From assembly GCA_963758025.1 (NCBI GenBank), contig CAVWUA010000011.1, positions 1-64,000 of the forward strand: DNA of 64,000 bases, read 5' to 3'. Shown here in pieces: positions 9,030 through 18,894 of this stretch (position 1 is the stretch's first letter; every line of letters begins with the position of its first letter). This DNA comes from CAVWUA01 sp963758025. GTDB lineage: Bacteria; Planctomycetota; Planctomycetia; Isosphaerales; Isosphaeraceae. The position numbers and the translations under genes are program-made. The notes under the pieces are model-generated. The model was not told the DNA's origin and made no database searches. It saw nothing but the letters and a program-made list of their open reading frames with translations.

Positions 9030-10358
9030 ATGTTACCGAACTCGGCGACGGACTGTGGCGGAGCTCCCTCCGCAGGGCGCACGGCACGGTCCCGGGTCTT
9101 CCATCGTCGTTCGCGAACCAAGGGCAAGCCCGCGGACCGGCTTCCCGAGGAGGTGATCCCTCAAAACGGCGACGGTCTCTCCGACCGCCTCGCGCCCAGG
9201 GGCCTGGAGGAGTCGTACAAGGACATTGGGGAGCGGGTTTCGACCGCCGCGTTCGCGTTCCGCGGGTACGATGTCACCAACGTGGGGCGTGGGGACGAGC
9301 TTCTGAGGCATCCCGCGTATGGGCGGATCGTCCGGTCCCTATTCGGTGAGGTGTCGGCGATTTGCTCGGAGGCCCTCGGGGTCAAGGTGGATCTGGCCGC
9401 CCGGGTCCTGGCGCGGGAACCCTCCTCGCCGGAGACGTTCGCGGCGGATGCGGCGATAATCATCGCTCTGTCGATCGCCCAGCTCCGCCTGCTGGAGGAG
9501 TTCTTCGACGTCACCCTCGATCGCGCCCGCCTGAGCTTCGGCTACAGCGTGGGGGAGGTGGCCGCCCTGGTGGCGGGCGGGGTTTACCAGATCGAGCAGG
9601 TCCTGCCGGTGCTGCTCGACCTCGCCGGGGACTGCGCGGAGCTTGCGGCCGATACGCACATGGGCGTCCTGTTCACGCGAGGGGCCGCCCTCCATGCCGA
9701 CGACGTGGAGCGGCTCTGCCGCGTGATCAGCGGCCAGGGGCACGGGCTGATCGGGCCGTCGGCCTACCTCTCGCCCAACGCGGCACTGCTGCTCGGGCAG
9801 GGGGGGACGCTGGACCGGCTCGAGCGGGAGCTGACGAATCACCTGCCCGTCCCGGCCACGCTCCGTCGCAAGCCGAAGCAATGGCCCCCCTTGCACTCGC
9901 CCCTGGTCTGGCAGCGGAACATCCCGAACCGCGCGGCGATGGCCCTGTATCGCACCGCCGGCGGCATGCGGAAGCCCACGCCGCCGATCATCTCCTGCGT
10001 CACCGGCGAGGACAGCTACGACGAGTGGAATAGCCGGGACATCTTGATCGACTGGACGGACCATCCCCAGCGCCTCTGGGATGCCATCGACCGCACCCTG
10101 GCGTCGGGCGTCCAGCTCGTCATCCACGTCGGGCCGGAGCCCAAGTTGATCCGGGCGACCTTCGATCGCCTGAGCCGGAACGTCCTGGAACAATTGAAGC
10201 GGCGTCACCTCCATCACCTGGGGCATCGCGTGATCCCGGGCCTCGGCCGACAGGCCTGGCTGACCCGGCTGCTCCCCTTCAAGACGGCCCTGCTGTGGGC
10301 CCCCTTTGTCGATCACCTGATCCTCGAGGACTGGCTGCTCGAACAAGACGTCCCCTAG
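9030..10358 (+). CDS. FabD/PKS-type acyltransferase (ACP S-malonyltransferase fold)
   Basis: An acyltransferase of the malonyl-CoA:ACP transacylase fold. The nucleophile motif is GYSVGEVAAL (GxSxG, Ser at about residue 171 counted from 9030), and the paired His is in PPLHSPLVWQ. Homology seems to begin at TAAFAFRGYDVTN, about 70 residues in, so the encoded N-terminus is probably shorter. An in-frame GTG at 9153 is an alternative, but its GAGG signal is too close, and no start is well supported. It sits 71 bp before an acyl-CoA dehydrogenase and likely heads the operon. Its job may be to load acyl groups onto a carrier protein or exchange acyl-CoA, linking synthesis with beta-oxidation. The substrate is not predictable from sequence. 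Confidence 0.75.
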   Translation: MLPNSATDCGGAPSAGRTARSRVFHRRSRTKGKPADRLPEEVIPQNGDGLSDRLAPRGLEESYKDIGERVSTAAFAFRGYDVTNVGRGDELLRHPAYGRIVRSLFGEVSAICSEALGVKVDLAARVLAREPSSPETFAADAAIIIALSIAQLRLLEEFFDVTLDRARLSFGYSVGEVAALVAGGVYQIEQVLPVLLDLAGDCAELAADTHMGVLFTRGAALHADDVERLCRVISGQGHGLIGPSAYLSPNAALLLGQGGTLDRLERELTNHLPVPATLRRKPKQWPPLHSPLVWQRNIPNRAAMALYRTAGGMRKPTPPIISCVTGEDSYDEWNSRDILIDWTDHPQRLWDAIDRTLASGVQLVIHVGPEPKLIRATFDRLSRNVLEQLKRRHLHHLGHRVIPGLGRQAWLTRLLPFKTALLWAPFVDHLILEDWLLEQDVP

Positions 10359-10429
10359 AAGCCGATTCCCCTTATCCCCTTTGTCGGCCCCGGCTTTCGG
10401 GGCCCCGACTGGTCCGGGAGGTCACCCGA

Positions 10430-12338
10430 ATGAAGACCGACGTGAGGGAACCCGAGCCCCAGACCTTCGTCGAGGCGGCGCTGGAGATGGGGGGTAAGAG
10501 CGCGGAGGAGGCGCGGGCGACGGGCTCGATCGATCGGGCGGACGAGCAGGTGGAGGCCCTCTTCGACCCGCGCCGCCAGACGGTCGCCAGCCCCGTCCAC
10601 CGCGCCATCTGGGATCGGGAGGTACCGATCGAGCTGTTCCAGCCCCGCCCGCCGGAGGCGCTGCCCGGCTGCGAACGGACGATGCGGGAATCGCTCGACC
10701 TGGTTCGCCGCCATCGCGCTGAAGGGACCCTCTACGGCGAGAATGGCAAGATCTCCGAGGCGGTCCTGGAGGGGCTCGCCGCGGCCGGATACTGGGGGCT
10801 GCTGATCGACCCGGAGTACGGCGGCGGGGGCGCGCCGTTCGCCGCGTTCGCCCGGTTCCTGATCCGCATGGCCACGATCGACCCGACGGTCGCCGGGCTC
10901 GCTTCGGTCCACGGCTGCATCGGCGCCGTCGATCCTTTGCGGACGTTCGGCACGCCGGAGCAACGGCGGCAGTACCTGCCGCTGCTGGCCAGTGGCGAGC
11001 GCCTTTCGGCCTTCGCCCTGACCGAACCTTGCGCCGGCACGGACCTGACGGCCTTGCGGACGCGGGCCGAGCCGGACGGCGACGACTACGTCGTCAACGG
11101 CGAGAAGCTGTTCATCACCAACGCCATCCCCGGCCGGACGATCGGCCTGGTCTGCCGGATCGGCGACCGTCCGGCGGTTCTGATCGCCGACTTGCCCGAC
11201 CACGAGGACGACCATTTCCAGCTCGTGCGGTACGGGCTTTTCGCGCTGCGGCACATGCACAACAACGGCTTGCGGTTCCACGACTTCCGCATCCCGAAGG
11301 CGAACCTACTTCGTCCGGTGGCGGGGGACGGCCTGACGATCGCCTACCACGGCCTGAACCTGGGCCGGGTGTCCCTGGCCGCGACGGCCGCGGGCACCAT
11401 GCGGGTGATGCTGGCCAACCTGCTCCCCTGGGCCCACTTCCGCCGGACCTACGGCGCGTCGATCGCCACGCGCGAGCTGGTCCGGCGGCGGATCGGCCGG
11501 CTGGCCGCCCTGATCGTCGGCTGCGATGCGCTGGTGGCCTGGTGCTCGTGGCTCCTCGACCAGGGGTACCGGGGAGAGCTGGAGTGCATCGTCGCCAAGA
11601 TCTTCGGCAGCGAGGCGCAGAAGGAGGCGGCCGTCGAGCTGTTCATGAAGACCCACGGCGGGCGGGCGTTCCTCCGCGGGCACCCCTTCGGCGAGAACGT
11701 TCACGACTACCTGGCCCCCTGCATCTACGAGGGGGAGGGGGAGATGCTCGGCCTGGCCTTCTTCAAGTCCCTGATCAAGGAGCACGGCAAGACGTACTTC
11801 GAGCCGATCGGCCGGGCCCTGCAGGCCGCCGGAATCCGAAAACCGAACCCGCTGAACCCGGCCCACGCCTGGGCCCTTCGCAAGGCGCTTGGTCCCTTAC
11901 GCGGGGTGGTGGGCGAAGCAGACTCTAGCGGTCCGGCCTCGCCCCGACTGGCCGGCGATGCCGAAGGACCTGGCCGAGCATGCCCGGTTCGCCGCCCATG
12001 CCTTGCGGCGCAGCCGTCTGCGAGATCAGCGCCACGATGTCCCGACACCAGCTCCGCCTGGCCGATCGCCAGTGCCGCATGGCCGAGCTGTCGCAGCGGC
12101 TGCAAGACCTGGTGGTGATCCTCGTGACGAGCCTCTGGGCCGGCCAGCAGGCCGACGAGGTCGTCCGGGAGGCCGCCAACGTCCTCTGCCGGGACCTGAG
12201 GCGCGGCTCGACGGCCGTCGCCCGACAGACGCCGAGTTCCGCGCGGTCACGAAACTGGGCGAGGCGGTCGCCTCCGGCGGGTTCGCGGCCATCGCCGGAG
12301 TCGAGGCGGGCGAACTCCTGATGCCTTACTCGCAATGA
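10430..12338 (+). CDS. Acyl-CoA dehydrogenase with extended C-terminus, frameshifted near the end
   Basis: Catalyses FAD-dependent alpha,beta-dehydrogenation of acyl-CoA, step one of beta-oxidation. The start is the ATG at 10430 (MKTDVREPEP). Conserved blocks are FALTEPCAGTDLTALRT (flavin and substrate contact), NGEKLFITNA, and IYEGEGEMLGLAFFKSLIKE, which carries the usual catalytic Glu. The first ~490 residues are in one frame. The C-terminal ~140 continue only after frame changes near 11885 (into PYAGWWAKQTLAVRPRPDWP), 12023 (into EISATMSRHQLRLADRQ) and 12208 (into GRRPTDAEFRAVTKLGEAVA), ending at 12338. The length then matches a ~636-residue enzyme. It is either a damaged gene or a poorly read stretch. 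It is co-directional with the next two genes. Confidence 0.85.
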
Positions 12339-12401
12339 AATGAGCGGTCGGTCGGGTCTCGAAGGCCCGACGTCGAAGCAACCTCCAGCGAAGGAGCGGT
12401 C

Positions 12402-14560
12402 ATGAGCCACGCATTCCGACTGGACGTGCTTGAGGGGTCGATCGCCCTGCTGACCTTCGACCTGCCCGAGAAGAAGGTCAACACGCTGGGCCGGGCGGTC
12501 TTGATGGAGCTGTCCGAGCTGGTCGGCCAGCTGGAGGGCCGCGCGGACCTCGCGGGGCTGCTCTTCCGGAGCGGCAAGCCGGGCCAGTTCATCGCCGGGG
12601 CCGACCTCAACGAGCTGGCCGCGCTGTCGCTCGCCTCGAAGGAGCAGGTGGCCGAGGTCCTTGCCTTCGGCCATGCGCTCTTCGGCCGGATCAGCCGCTT
12701 GCCGTTCCCGACGGTGGCCCTGATCGACGGCACTTGCATGGGTGGCGGGACCGAGCTGATCCTGGCGATGGACGAGCGGATCGTCGGCGCGGTCCCCGCA
12801 GGACAGATCGCCCTGCCCGAGGTCAAGCTCGGCCTGCTGCCGGCCTGGGGCGGAACGCAGCGGCTCCCTCGTCTGATCGGCCTGCACCACGCCATCGAGA
12901 TCATCAGCTCGGGCGAGACCGTCTCCGCCGAACGGGCGGCCGCCCTGGGCTTGGCCTTCGACGCCGTCCCGGCCGATCGCCTGGTTGAGGAGGGAAAGCG
13001 GCTCATCGAGCACCTCCGGCACACGGAGTCGTGGCAAGGCCGACGCGAGGCACTTCGGCAGCCGCTCGTCCTGGGAGAGGACGCCTTCCGCTTCGCGTTC
13101 GGCGTCGCCGAAGGGGCCATCAAGGCGAAGACCAAGGGGCATTACCCCGCCCCCCTGGTCGCGCTTCGGGCGATCCGCGACGGCTGCCGACTGCCGCTGG
13201 AGGAGGGGCTGAAGGTCGAGCAGCAGGCCGCCCTGGAACTGGTCGGCACGCCGATCGCGGCGAACCTGATCGGCATCTTCTTCATGAAGAACCGCCTGAC
13301 GCGCGATCCGGGTGTTGCCGATCGGGGCGTCGTCCCTCGGGAGGTGCGCCGCGTCGGCGTCCTGGGGGCCGGGCTGATGGGGTCCGGGATCGCCACGGCG
13401 CACGCTCGCTCCGGGATTCCGACGACCATGGTCGACGTGGACGACGCCCGCCTCGCCAGCGGCGTCAATCGGGCGCGGGAGGTGGTCGTGAGCCGGATCA
13501 AGATCGGTCGTGCCACTCCCGAGGATCTGGCCCGGATGCTCGGCTTGCTGAGCACCTCCACCACCCCGGAGGCCCTCGCCGATTGCGACCTCGTCGTCGA
13601 GGCCATCACCGAGGACGAGGCGGCGAAGACAGCCATGTATCGGGAGCTGGGCGGGGTTCTCCGCGACGACGCGATCCTGGCCAGCAACACCTCGACGATC
13701 TCGATCACGAGGATGGCCCGTTCAGCCCCGCACCCCGGGCGGTTCGTCGGCATGCACTTCTTCCACCCGGTCGACCGGATGGAGCTGGTCGAGGTGGTCC
13801 GGGGGGAGGCGACGGAGGATGAGACCGTCGCCACGGTCGTCGCCCTGGCGAAGCGGCTCCGCAAGACGCCGATCGTCGTGCGCGACGGCCCCGGGTTCCT
13901 GGTCAATCGGGTCCTGTTCCCCTACCTGAACGAGGCGCTGCTCCTGCTGCTGGAGGGGGCGTCGATGGACGCCATCGACAAGGCGGCCGAGCGGTTCGGC
14001 ATGCCGATGGGCCCGATCGCGCTGGTGGACCTCGTCGGCCTGGACACGGTCGCCTATGCCGGCCGGGTGCTGTCCGCCGCCTTCCCCGACCGGGCCGTAC
14101 CGACGCCGATCCTCGCCGACCTGGTCCGGGCGGGCCGGCTGGGGAAGAAGTCGGGCGCCGGATTCCGCCGGTACACCGCCAAGGGGGGCGGCCGGAGCCG
14201 GACCCCGAGGTTGAGCCTCTTCTGCAGCGCCAGCGGACGGGCGACCGGGCGCCGGGGGCCGAGGAGATCACCGACCGCCTGTTCTTCGCGATGCTGCTGG
14301 AGGCAACCCGCGTGCTGGAAGAGGGGATCGTCCGGGAGCCGTCGGACGTGGACCTGGGCCTGATCCTCGGCATCGGGTTCCCACCGTTCCGGGGGGGCCT
14401 CCTGCGCTGGGCCGACGGCGAGGGGGCGGCCCGCATCCTCGACCGGCTGGAGCGTTATCGCGGGCTGGGCGAGCGCTTCGAGCCGACCGAAACCTTGCTC
14501 CGCCAGGCGCGGGCCGGCGAGACGTTCTATCCGCGTCCCGAAATGGCTGCCCGCGCCTGA
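12402..14560 (+). CDS. fadB: Fused enoyl-CoA hydratase / 3-hydroxyacyl-CoA dehydrogenase (FadB/FadJ-like), one frameshift
   Basis: A bifunctional enzyme for steps two and three of beta-oxidation. An N-terminal crotonase domain (about 1-280) has the oxyanion-hole segments FIAGADLNELA and GTCMGGGTELILA. The NAD-binding domain begins at VGVLGAGLMGSGIA (about residue 320), and the 3HCDH domain has SNTSTISITRMA, FVGMHFFHPVDRMELVEVV and GPGFLVNRVLFPYLNEA. The frame changes in the G6 run at 14183-14188; the second frame continues as PEPDPEVEPLLQ and DRLFFAMLLEATRVLEEGIV through FPPFRGGLLRWAD to a stop at 14560, giving the full ~719-residue length. AAGGAG precedes the ATG. A homopolymer slip, biological or technical, is the simplest explanation. 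Confidence 0.9.
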
Positions 14561-14587
14561 AAGGCGCGTGGCCGGAGGGTCTAACCG

Positions 14588-15751
14588 ATGAAACGTGCCG
14601 TGGTGATCGACGCCGTTCGCACCCCGATCGGTCGGGCATCGGCGGACCGGGGCTATTACCGGGACGTCCGCGCCGAGGACCTGTCCGCCCATGTCATCCG
14701 GGCCATCGTCGAGCGGACGGGAATCGAGCCGCGATGGATCGAGGACGTGCGCTGGGGCTGCGTCCAGCAGCAGGGGGAGCAGGGATACGACATCGGCCGC
14801 ATCGCCGCGCTCGTCGCCGGACTCCCCGCCGAGACGGCGGGCGTGACGGTCAACCGCAACTGCGCCTCCAGCCTCCAGGCGCTCAACGACGCGGCCATGA
14901 GCATCGCCGCCGGCTGCGAGGACGTGCAGATCGTCGGCGGGGTCGAGCACATGGACCATGTGCCGATGACCAAGGGCTACGACCCGTGCCCCGGCCTCTT
15001 CCGCCGCCACAGTGAAGCGATCATGAACATGGGGCTGACGGCCGAGTACGTGGCGTTGAAGAACCGCGTCCCCCGGCCCCAGCAGGACGAATTCGCGCTG
15101 CGGAGCCACCGGCTGGCCGCCGCCGCCACCGATCGGGGGGACTTCCGCGCCGAGATCGTTCCGACCTGGGGACGCGACAACGAGGGACGGAAGGTCCTGC
15201 TGACCGAGGACCAGGCCATCCGCCGCGACACATCCCCCGAGGCCCTGGCGGCGCTGCCGCCGGCCTTCAACCCCGAGGGCGGGTCGGTGACGGCGGGCAA
15301 CAGCTCGCCGACCAGCGTGGGGGCCTCCGCGCTGCTGATGATGTCGGAAGAGCGAGCCAAGGAGCTGGGCCTGAAGCCGATGGCCCGGGTCCGGGCGATG
15401 GCCGTCGCCGGCGTTGACCCCGCGGAGATGGGCATCGGCCCGGTGCCCGCGGTGCGCAAGGCGCTGGCAAGGGCCGGGCTGACGCTCGACGCGATCGATT
15501 GCATCGAGCTGAACGAGGCCTTCGCCGCCCAGGTCCTGGCCGTGCTGCAACGGCTCGCGATCGACGCGGAGCGGGTCAACACGCGAGGCGGTGCCATCGC
15601 TCTTGGCCACCCCCTGGGCGCCAGCGGGGCCAGGATCGCAACCACCCTGCTGCACCGGATGCGCGACCAGGGCGCGAAGACCGGCCTGGCGACCCTCTGC
15701 GTCGGCCAAGGGCAAGGCGTCGCCACCATCTTCGAGACCTGCGAGAGCTGA
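14588..15751 (+). CDS. fadA: Acetyl-CoA C-acyltransferase (thiolase)
   Basis: A 387-residue type I thiolase, the last step of beta-oxidation, cleaving 3-ketoacyl-CoA with CoA. The nucleophilic Cys is in VNRNCASSLQAL (about residue 93), the catalytic His in GGAIALGHPLGASGAR (about 342), and the second Cys in LCVGQGQG (about 373). It starts 27 bp after the hydratase/dehydrogenase, so the two are very likely cotranscribed, as in bacterial fadBA operons. Length and all motifs are intact. Confidence 0.93.
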   Translation: MKRAVVIDAVRTPIGRASADRGYYRDVRAEDLSAHVIRAIVERTGIEPRWIEDVRWGCVQQQGEQGYDIGRIAALVAGLPAETAGVTVNRNCASSLQALNDAAMSIAAGCEDVQIVGGVEHMDHVPMTKGYDPCPGLFRRHSEAIMNMGLTAEYVALKNRVPRPQQDEFALRSHRLAAAATDRGDFRAEIVPTWGRDNEGRKVLLTEDQAIRRDTSPEALAALPPAFNPEGGSVTAGNSSPTSVGASALLMMSEERAKELGLKPMARVRAMAVAGVDPAEMGIGPVPAVRKALARAGLTLDAIDCIELNEAFAAQVLAVLQRLAIDAERVNTRGGAIALGHPLGASGARIATTLLHRMRDQGAKTGLATLCVGQGQGVATIFETCES

Positions 15752-15820
15752 GAACCCGGGATGCCGGCGGATTTGTGCCGCCCCAGTCGTCAGTCGGCCT
15801 CGAGAAACTCAGTCACCCTG

Positions 15821-16117
15821 TCACGATGACTGGGTACAACGCCGCAGAGATAGGGTCCCAAATTGGCGAAACGGTGCGATCGTAACGATTCTGCAAGCTT
15901 GGGGCCCGCCCTCAACGAAACTCCGCCGTGCCCGGAGCACGGTCGAGACGCTCACCTCGGCAAACTCCGCGACCCGCTCATCGGTCCATGCCGGAGCCCC
16001 TTCAGCCTCATCGGCCTTGAGCAGCACGCGGGCACGCTGCCGGGCCTCCTTGGAACCCTTGCCCTCGTCGACGAGCCGCCGGAGTTCCGCGCGCTCATCT
16101 TCGCCCAGCTTGACCAC
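15821..16117 (-). pseudogene. IS630-type transposase N-terminal fragment
   Basis: About 70 residues resemble the N-terminal helix-turn-helix of IS630 transposases (LGEDERAELRRLVDEGKGS, ARVLLKADEAEGAPAWTDER, VSVSTVLRARRSFVEGG). Homology ends at the SFVEGG segment, after which the frame runs into unrelated residues. No DDE core follows, so it is a truncated remnant. The listed start is a GTG; the frame is open slightly upstream. Confidence 0.6.
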
Positions 16118-16287
16118 GGACTTGGCTTCCCGGCCCTTGAAGGATTCTCCTGGTGTGAGATCGAACCAGGAGTATCATAAACCCAAACCGGAAAACCTGT
16201 CATATCAGCTCTGACGAGGCACTAGGTCGAATGCAGGTACGGCGGCAATCCGGCGCGTCCGAAGCGGCCCGTGGAGATCGTCGGGCG

Positions 16288-16701
16288 ATGGAGAAATCCC
16301 ACAGGCTCCGGCTGTCTCTGGGAGGAATGCTCGTTATGGTGGCCCTGATCGCCGTCGGAATCGCCGTCATGCGACCCCGGGGCACGAGGATCGTTGACGT
16401 GAAGGCGGGCAAGGGGCCGGCCGTGAAGTCGGGCGACACGTTGATGGTCCACTATGTCGGGCGGCTGGCCGACGGCACGACGTTCGACAGTTCGAAAAAC
16501 CGAAGCGTTCCGTTCGAATTCATCGTGGGCCGGGGCAGCGTCATCAAGGGCTGGGATGCTGGGATCGTCGGGATGCGCAGTGGCGGTGTCCGCCGTCTGG
16601 TGATTCCACCGGAGGAGGCCTACGGCGAGAGGGGAGCCCCACCCGCGATCCCCCCCAATGCCACGCTCCACTTCGAAGTCGAGCTCCTCAAGATAAAATG
16701 A
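16288..16701 (+). CDS. FKBP-type peptidyl-prolyl cis-trans isomerase, membrane-anchored
   Basis: Catalyses cis-trans isomerisation of prolyl bonds. An N-terminal membrane segment (MLVMVALIAVGIAVM) places the FKBP domain outside the membrane. The domain has the family landmarks VHYVGRLADGTTFDSS, FIVGRGSVIKGWDAGIVGM, VIPPEEAYGERG and ATLHFEVELLKI. I prefer the ATG at 16288 (MEKSHRLRLSLGG), directly before the signal anchor. An in-frame ATG at 16231 would add 19 residues and has a GAGG upstream. The gene stands alone, convergent with the MoaD-like gene. Confidence 0.88.
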   Translation: MEKSHRLRLSLGGMLVMVALIAVGIAVMRPRGTRIVDVKAGKGPAVKSGDTLMVHYVGRLADGTTFDSSKNRSVPFEFIVGRGSVIKGWDAGIVGMRSGGVRRLVIPPEEAYGERGAPPAIPPNATLHFEVELLKIK

Positions 16702-16742
16702 GTGTCCCCGCGGATATTGGCCTCCCAGCATCGGCCTGCGTA

Positions 16743-17039
16743 TTATCCGCCCGCGATGGCCCCGACGACCAGGAACGGCTCCCGGCCCTCGACGACCACG
16801 TTGGGCAGCGGGGCATCGGGAGGTTCCAGGGAGAGGTCCCGCTCGCAGGCGAAGAACCGCAGGAAGGCCCGGCGCCGTTGCGTGTCGTGGTCGCGGATCG
16901 TGCCGCGGAGCGCCGGGTAGAGGACCTCAAGCGCGTCGAGGACCGAGCGCTGAGTCGCCGGTCCCTCGACGCGCAGATGGACCTCGCCGGTGATGCCCGC
17001 GAGGTTCCGTAGATGGTAGGGGAGAACGACGCGGATCAT
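16743..17039 (-). CDS. MoaD/ThiS-family ubiquitin-like protein
   Basis: A 98-residue beta-grasp protein (VVLPYHLRNLAGI, VRVEG-like EVHLRVEGPATQRSVLDAL, VVVEGREPFLVVGAIAGG). It ends in Gly-Gly, the residues adenylated and thiocarboxylated in sulfur carriers. Its ATG overlaps the stop of the BNR propeller gene (ATGA), implying translational coupling. No MoeB/ThiF partner is in view, so its use as a sulfur carrier or conjugated modifier is inference. Confidence 0.75.
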   Translation of the reverse strand: MIRVVLPYHLRNLAGITGEVHLRVEGPATQRSVLDALEVLYPALRGTIRDHDTQRRRAFLRFFACERDLSLEPPDAPLPNVVVEGREPFLVVGAIAGG

Positions 17040-18214
17040 GGCAGGGTCTGGACCTCGACGGAGAGGACGGCCGGGAAATCCCGGACGATGGGTATCCAGT
17101 GGTCGCCGGAGTCGGCCGAGGCATAAATCTGGCCGCCGGTGGTGCCGAAATAGACGCCGCACGGGTTGAGCCGGTCCACGGCCATCGCGTCGCGCAGCAC
17201 GTTAACGTAGCAGTCGGCCTGGGGCAGGCCGTCGGTCAGCGGCTCCCAGTCGCCGCCGCCGGTCCGGCTCCGGTAAACGCGCAGCTTCCCTTCGGGCGGG
17301 AAGTGCTCCGAGTCGCTCTTGATCGGGACCACGTAAACGGTCTCGGGCTCGTGCGCATGGACGTCGATGGGGAAGCCGAAGTCGCTCGGCAGGTTGCCGC
17401 TGACCTCGCGCCAGGATTCGCCGGCGTCGTCGCTGCGCATGATGTCCCAGTGCTTCTGCATGAACAGGACGTCGGGGCGTGACGGGTGCATCGCGATCCG
17501 ATGGACGCAGTGGCCGACGTCGGCATTTTCGTCGGGGATATATTGCGACCGCAGGCCGCGGTTCTTCGGCGCCCAGGAGGCGCCACCGTCGTCCGTGCGG
17601 AAGACGCCCGCCGCGGAGATCGCGCCAAAGATCCGGCCGGGCCGGCTCGGGTCGAGCAGGATCGTGTGCAGGCCCATGCCGCCGGCACCGGGCTGCCAGC
17701 GAGGCCCGGAGCCGTGGCCGCGCAGTCCGGGCAGCTCGGACCAGGTCAGGCCGCCGTCGTCGGTGCGGAACAGGGCGGCATCCTCCACCCCGGCGTAAAC
17801 GACGTTTGGGTCGGTCAGCGATGGCTCCAGGTGCCAGACGCGCTTGAATTCCCAGGGGTGCTGAGTTCCGTCGTACCACTGGTGGGTCGTGAGCGGCTTG
17901 CCGGTCGGCTCCGACGCGTCATAGACGAACCGGTTGCTCTGACCCTTGGGCATGCCGTCGGGCGTGGTCGTCGGCCCGCCGCCGGGGGTAGCCCACGTCC
18001 GACCACCGTCGTCCGAGCGCTGGATGAGCTGACCGAACCACCCGCTCGTTTGCGACGCGTAGATCCGATCCGGATCGGTGGGCGATCCCTTCATGTGGAA
18101 GATCTCCCAGCCCGCGAAGTGAGGGCCGCTGATCTCCCAACGATGCCGCCTTCCGTCCGACGTCAAGATGAATGCGCCCTTGCGCGTGCCAACCAATACC
18201 CGTACCCCGCTCAT
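17036..18214 (-). CDS. BNR/sialidase-like beta-propeller protein
   Basis: A protein of about 392 residues with repeated Asp-box units (SxDxGxxW): QRSDDGGRTW, FRTDDGGLTWSEL, FRTDDGGASWAPK, MRSDDAGESWREV, YASADSGDHWIPI. This is the six- or seven-bladed propeller architecture of BNR and exo-alpha-sialidase-like proteins. No signal peptide is evident at the chosen ATG (MSGVRVLVGTRKGAF), so it may be cytoplasmic. The catalytic Arg triad of true sialidases cannot be assigned, and enzymatic activity should not be assumed. It is coupled to the MoaD-like gene. Confidence 0.82.
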   Translation of the reverse strand: MSGVRVLVGTRKGAFILTSDGRRHRWEISGPHFAGWEIFHMKGSPTDPDRIYASQTSGWFGQLIQRSDDGGRTWATPGGGPTTTPDGMPKGQSNRFVYDASEPTGKPLTTHQWYDGTQHPWEFKRVWHLEPSLTDPNVVYAGVEDAALFRTDDGGLTWSELPGLRGHGSGPRWQPGAGGMGLHTILLDPSRPGRIFGAISAAGVFRTDDGGASWAPKNRGLRSQYIPDENADVGHCVHRIAMHPSRPDVLFMQKHWDIMRSDDAGESWREVSGNLPSDFGFPIDVHAHEPETVYVVPIKSDSEHFPPEGKLRVYRSRTGGGDWEPLTDGLPQADCYVNVLRDAMAVDRLNPCGVYFGTTGGQIYASADSGDHWIPIVRDFPAVLSVEVQTLP

Positions 18215-18331
18215 CGCCACCTCCTTACCGCGCCTTGTCGAAATTCCCGGGATGCTCGCTGGCGAGCACCCCGGCCGGGCCGTCGAAGAAAACACGCCGG
18301 GCGACCCGGAACGATCCCGGCGGTCGGGTGC

Positions 18332-18832
18332 CTACTCGTCCCCGGATGGGCCGTACATCCCCGGAACGGGAATGTCGTTCAGGCGAAGATAGACGCAGAG
18401 GATCGCGCGATGGTGGATCGAGTGGTTGAGGACGAAGCTCCGGATCACCGCCGCGCGGGGCATGGTAAGGAGCGTCGCTCCCGTCTGGAGCAGCGACCAC
18501 GGCTGAGCCACCTCCTCGTCCGTCGCCGCCGCGATGGCCGCGCGGGCCGCGGCGACATTCCGGTCGAAGAGGTCGAGAATCTCCTTACGGGTCGTCAGCT
18601 TCGGCGACCGGTAGGGTTCCCCGCTGGCCGGCGCGATATCGAGCGAGGTCGCGCCGAGGGTCATCACGACCCAGTTCGGGAGGTCCGCCAGGTGGTTGGC
18701 GTTCCAGCCGATCGTGTGCGACCTGGGGTGCGCCTGCCAGTCAAGTTTATCATCAGGGATGCGCTCCAGCACCTTTCGGGTGCTCGCCATCTCCTGGTCG
18801 AACTCCGGAAGGATCGAAACGGAATAGCTCAT
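18332..18832 (-). CDS. DinB-family protein
   Basis: A four-helix-bundle protein of the DinB/YfiT superfamily, about 166 residues from the ATG at 18832. Putative metal ligands are the His in WNANHLADLPNW and the pair in LNHSIHHRAILCVYLR. The start at 18832 (MSYSVSILPEFDQEMA) has GGGGAG upstream and matches family N-termini. A GTG at 18898 that overlaps the previous stop (GTGA) would add 22 residues and is possible. DinB enzymes are often thiol-dependent transferases; the substrate is unknown. It lies in the sigma-factor cluster. Confidence 0.83.
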   Translation of the reverse strand: MSYSVSILPEFDQEMASTRKVLERIPDDKLDWQAHPRSHTIGWNANHLADLPNWVVMTLGATSLDIAPASGEPYRSPKLTTRKEILDLFDRNVAAARAAIAAATDEEVAQPWSLLQTGATLLTMPRAAVIRSFVLNHSIHHRAILCVYLRLNDIPVPGMYGPSGDE

Positions 18833-18894
18833 CAAAACGTCTCCCCAAGCTGAATAATCGACAGGCTCATTGGGATCGAGATTCATACGGATGC

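Noticed and set aside
11925..13403. 492-residue open frame on the minus strand
   Set aside because: It lies antisense to the dehydrogenase C-terminus and the FadB-like gene, is Arg/Gln/Ala-rich and has no motif. The plus-strand reading has clear catalytic motifs.
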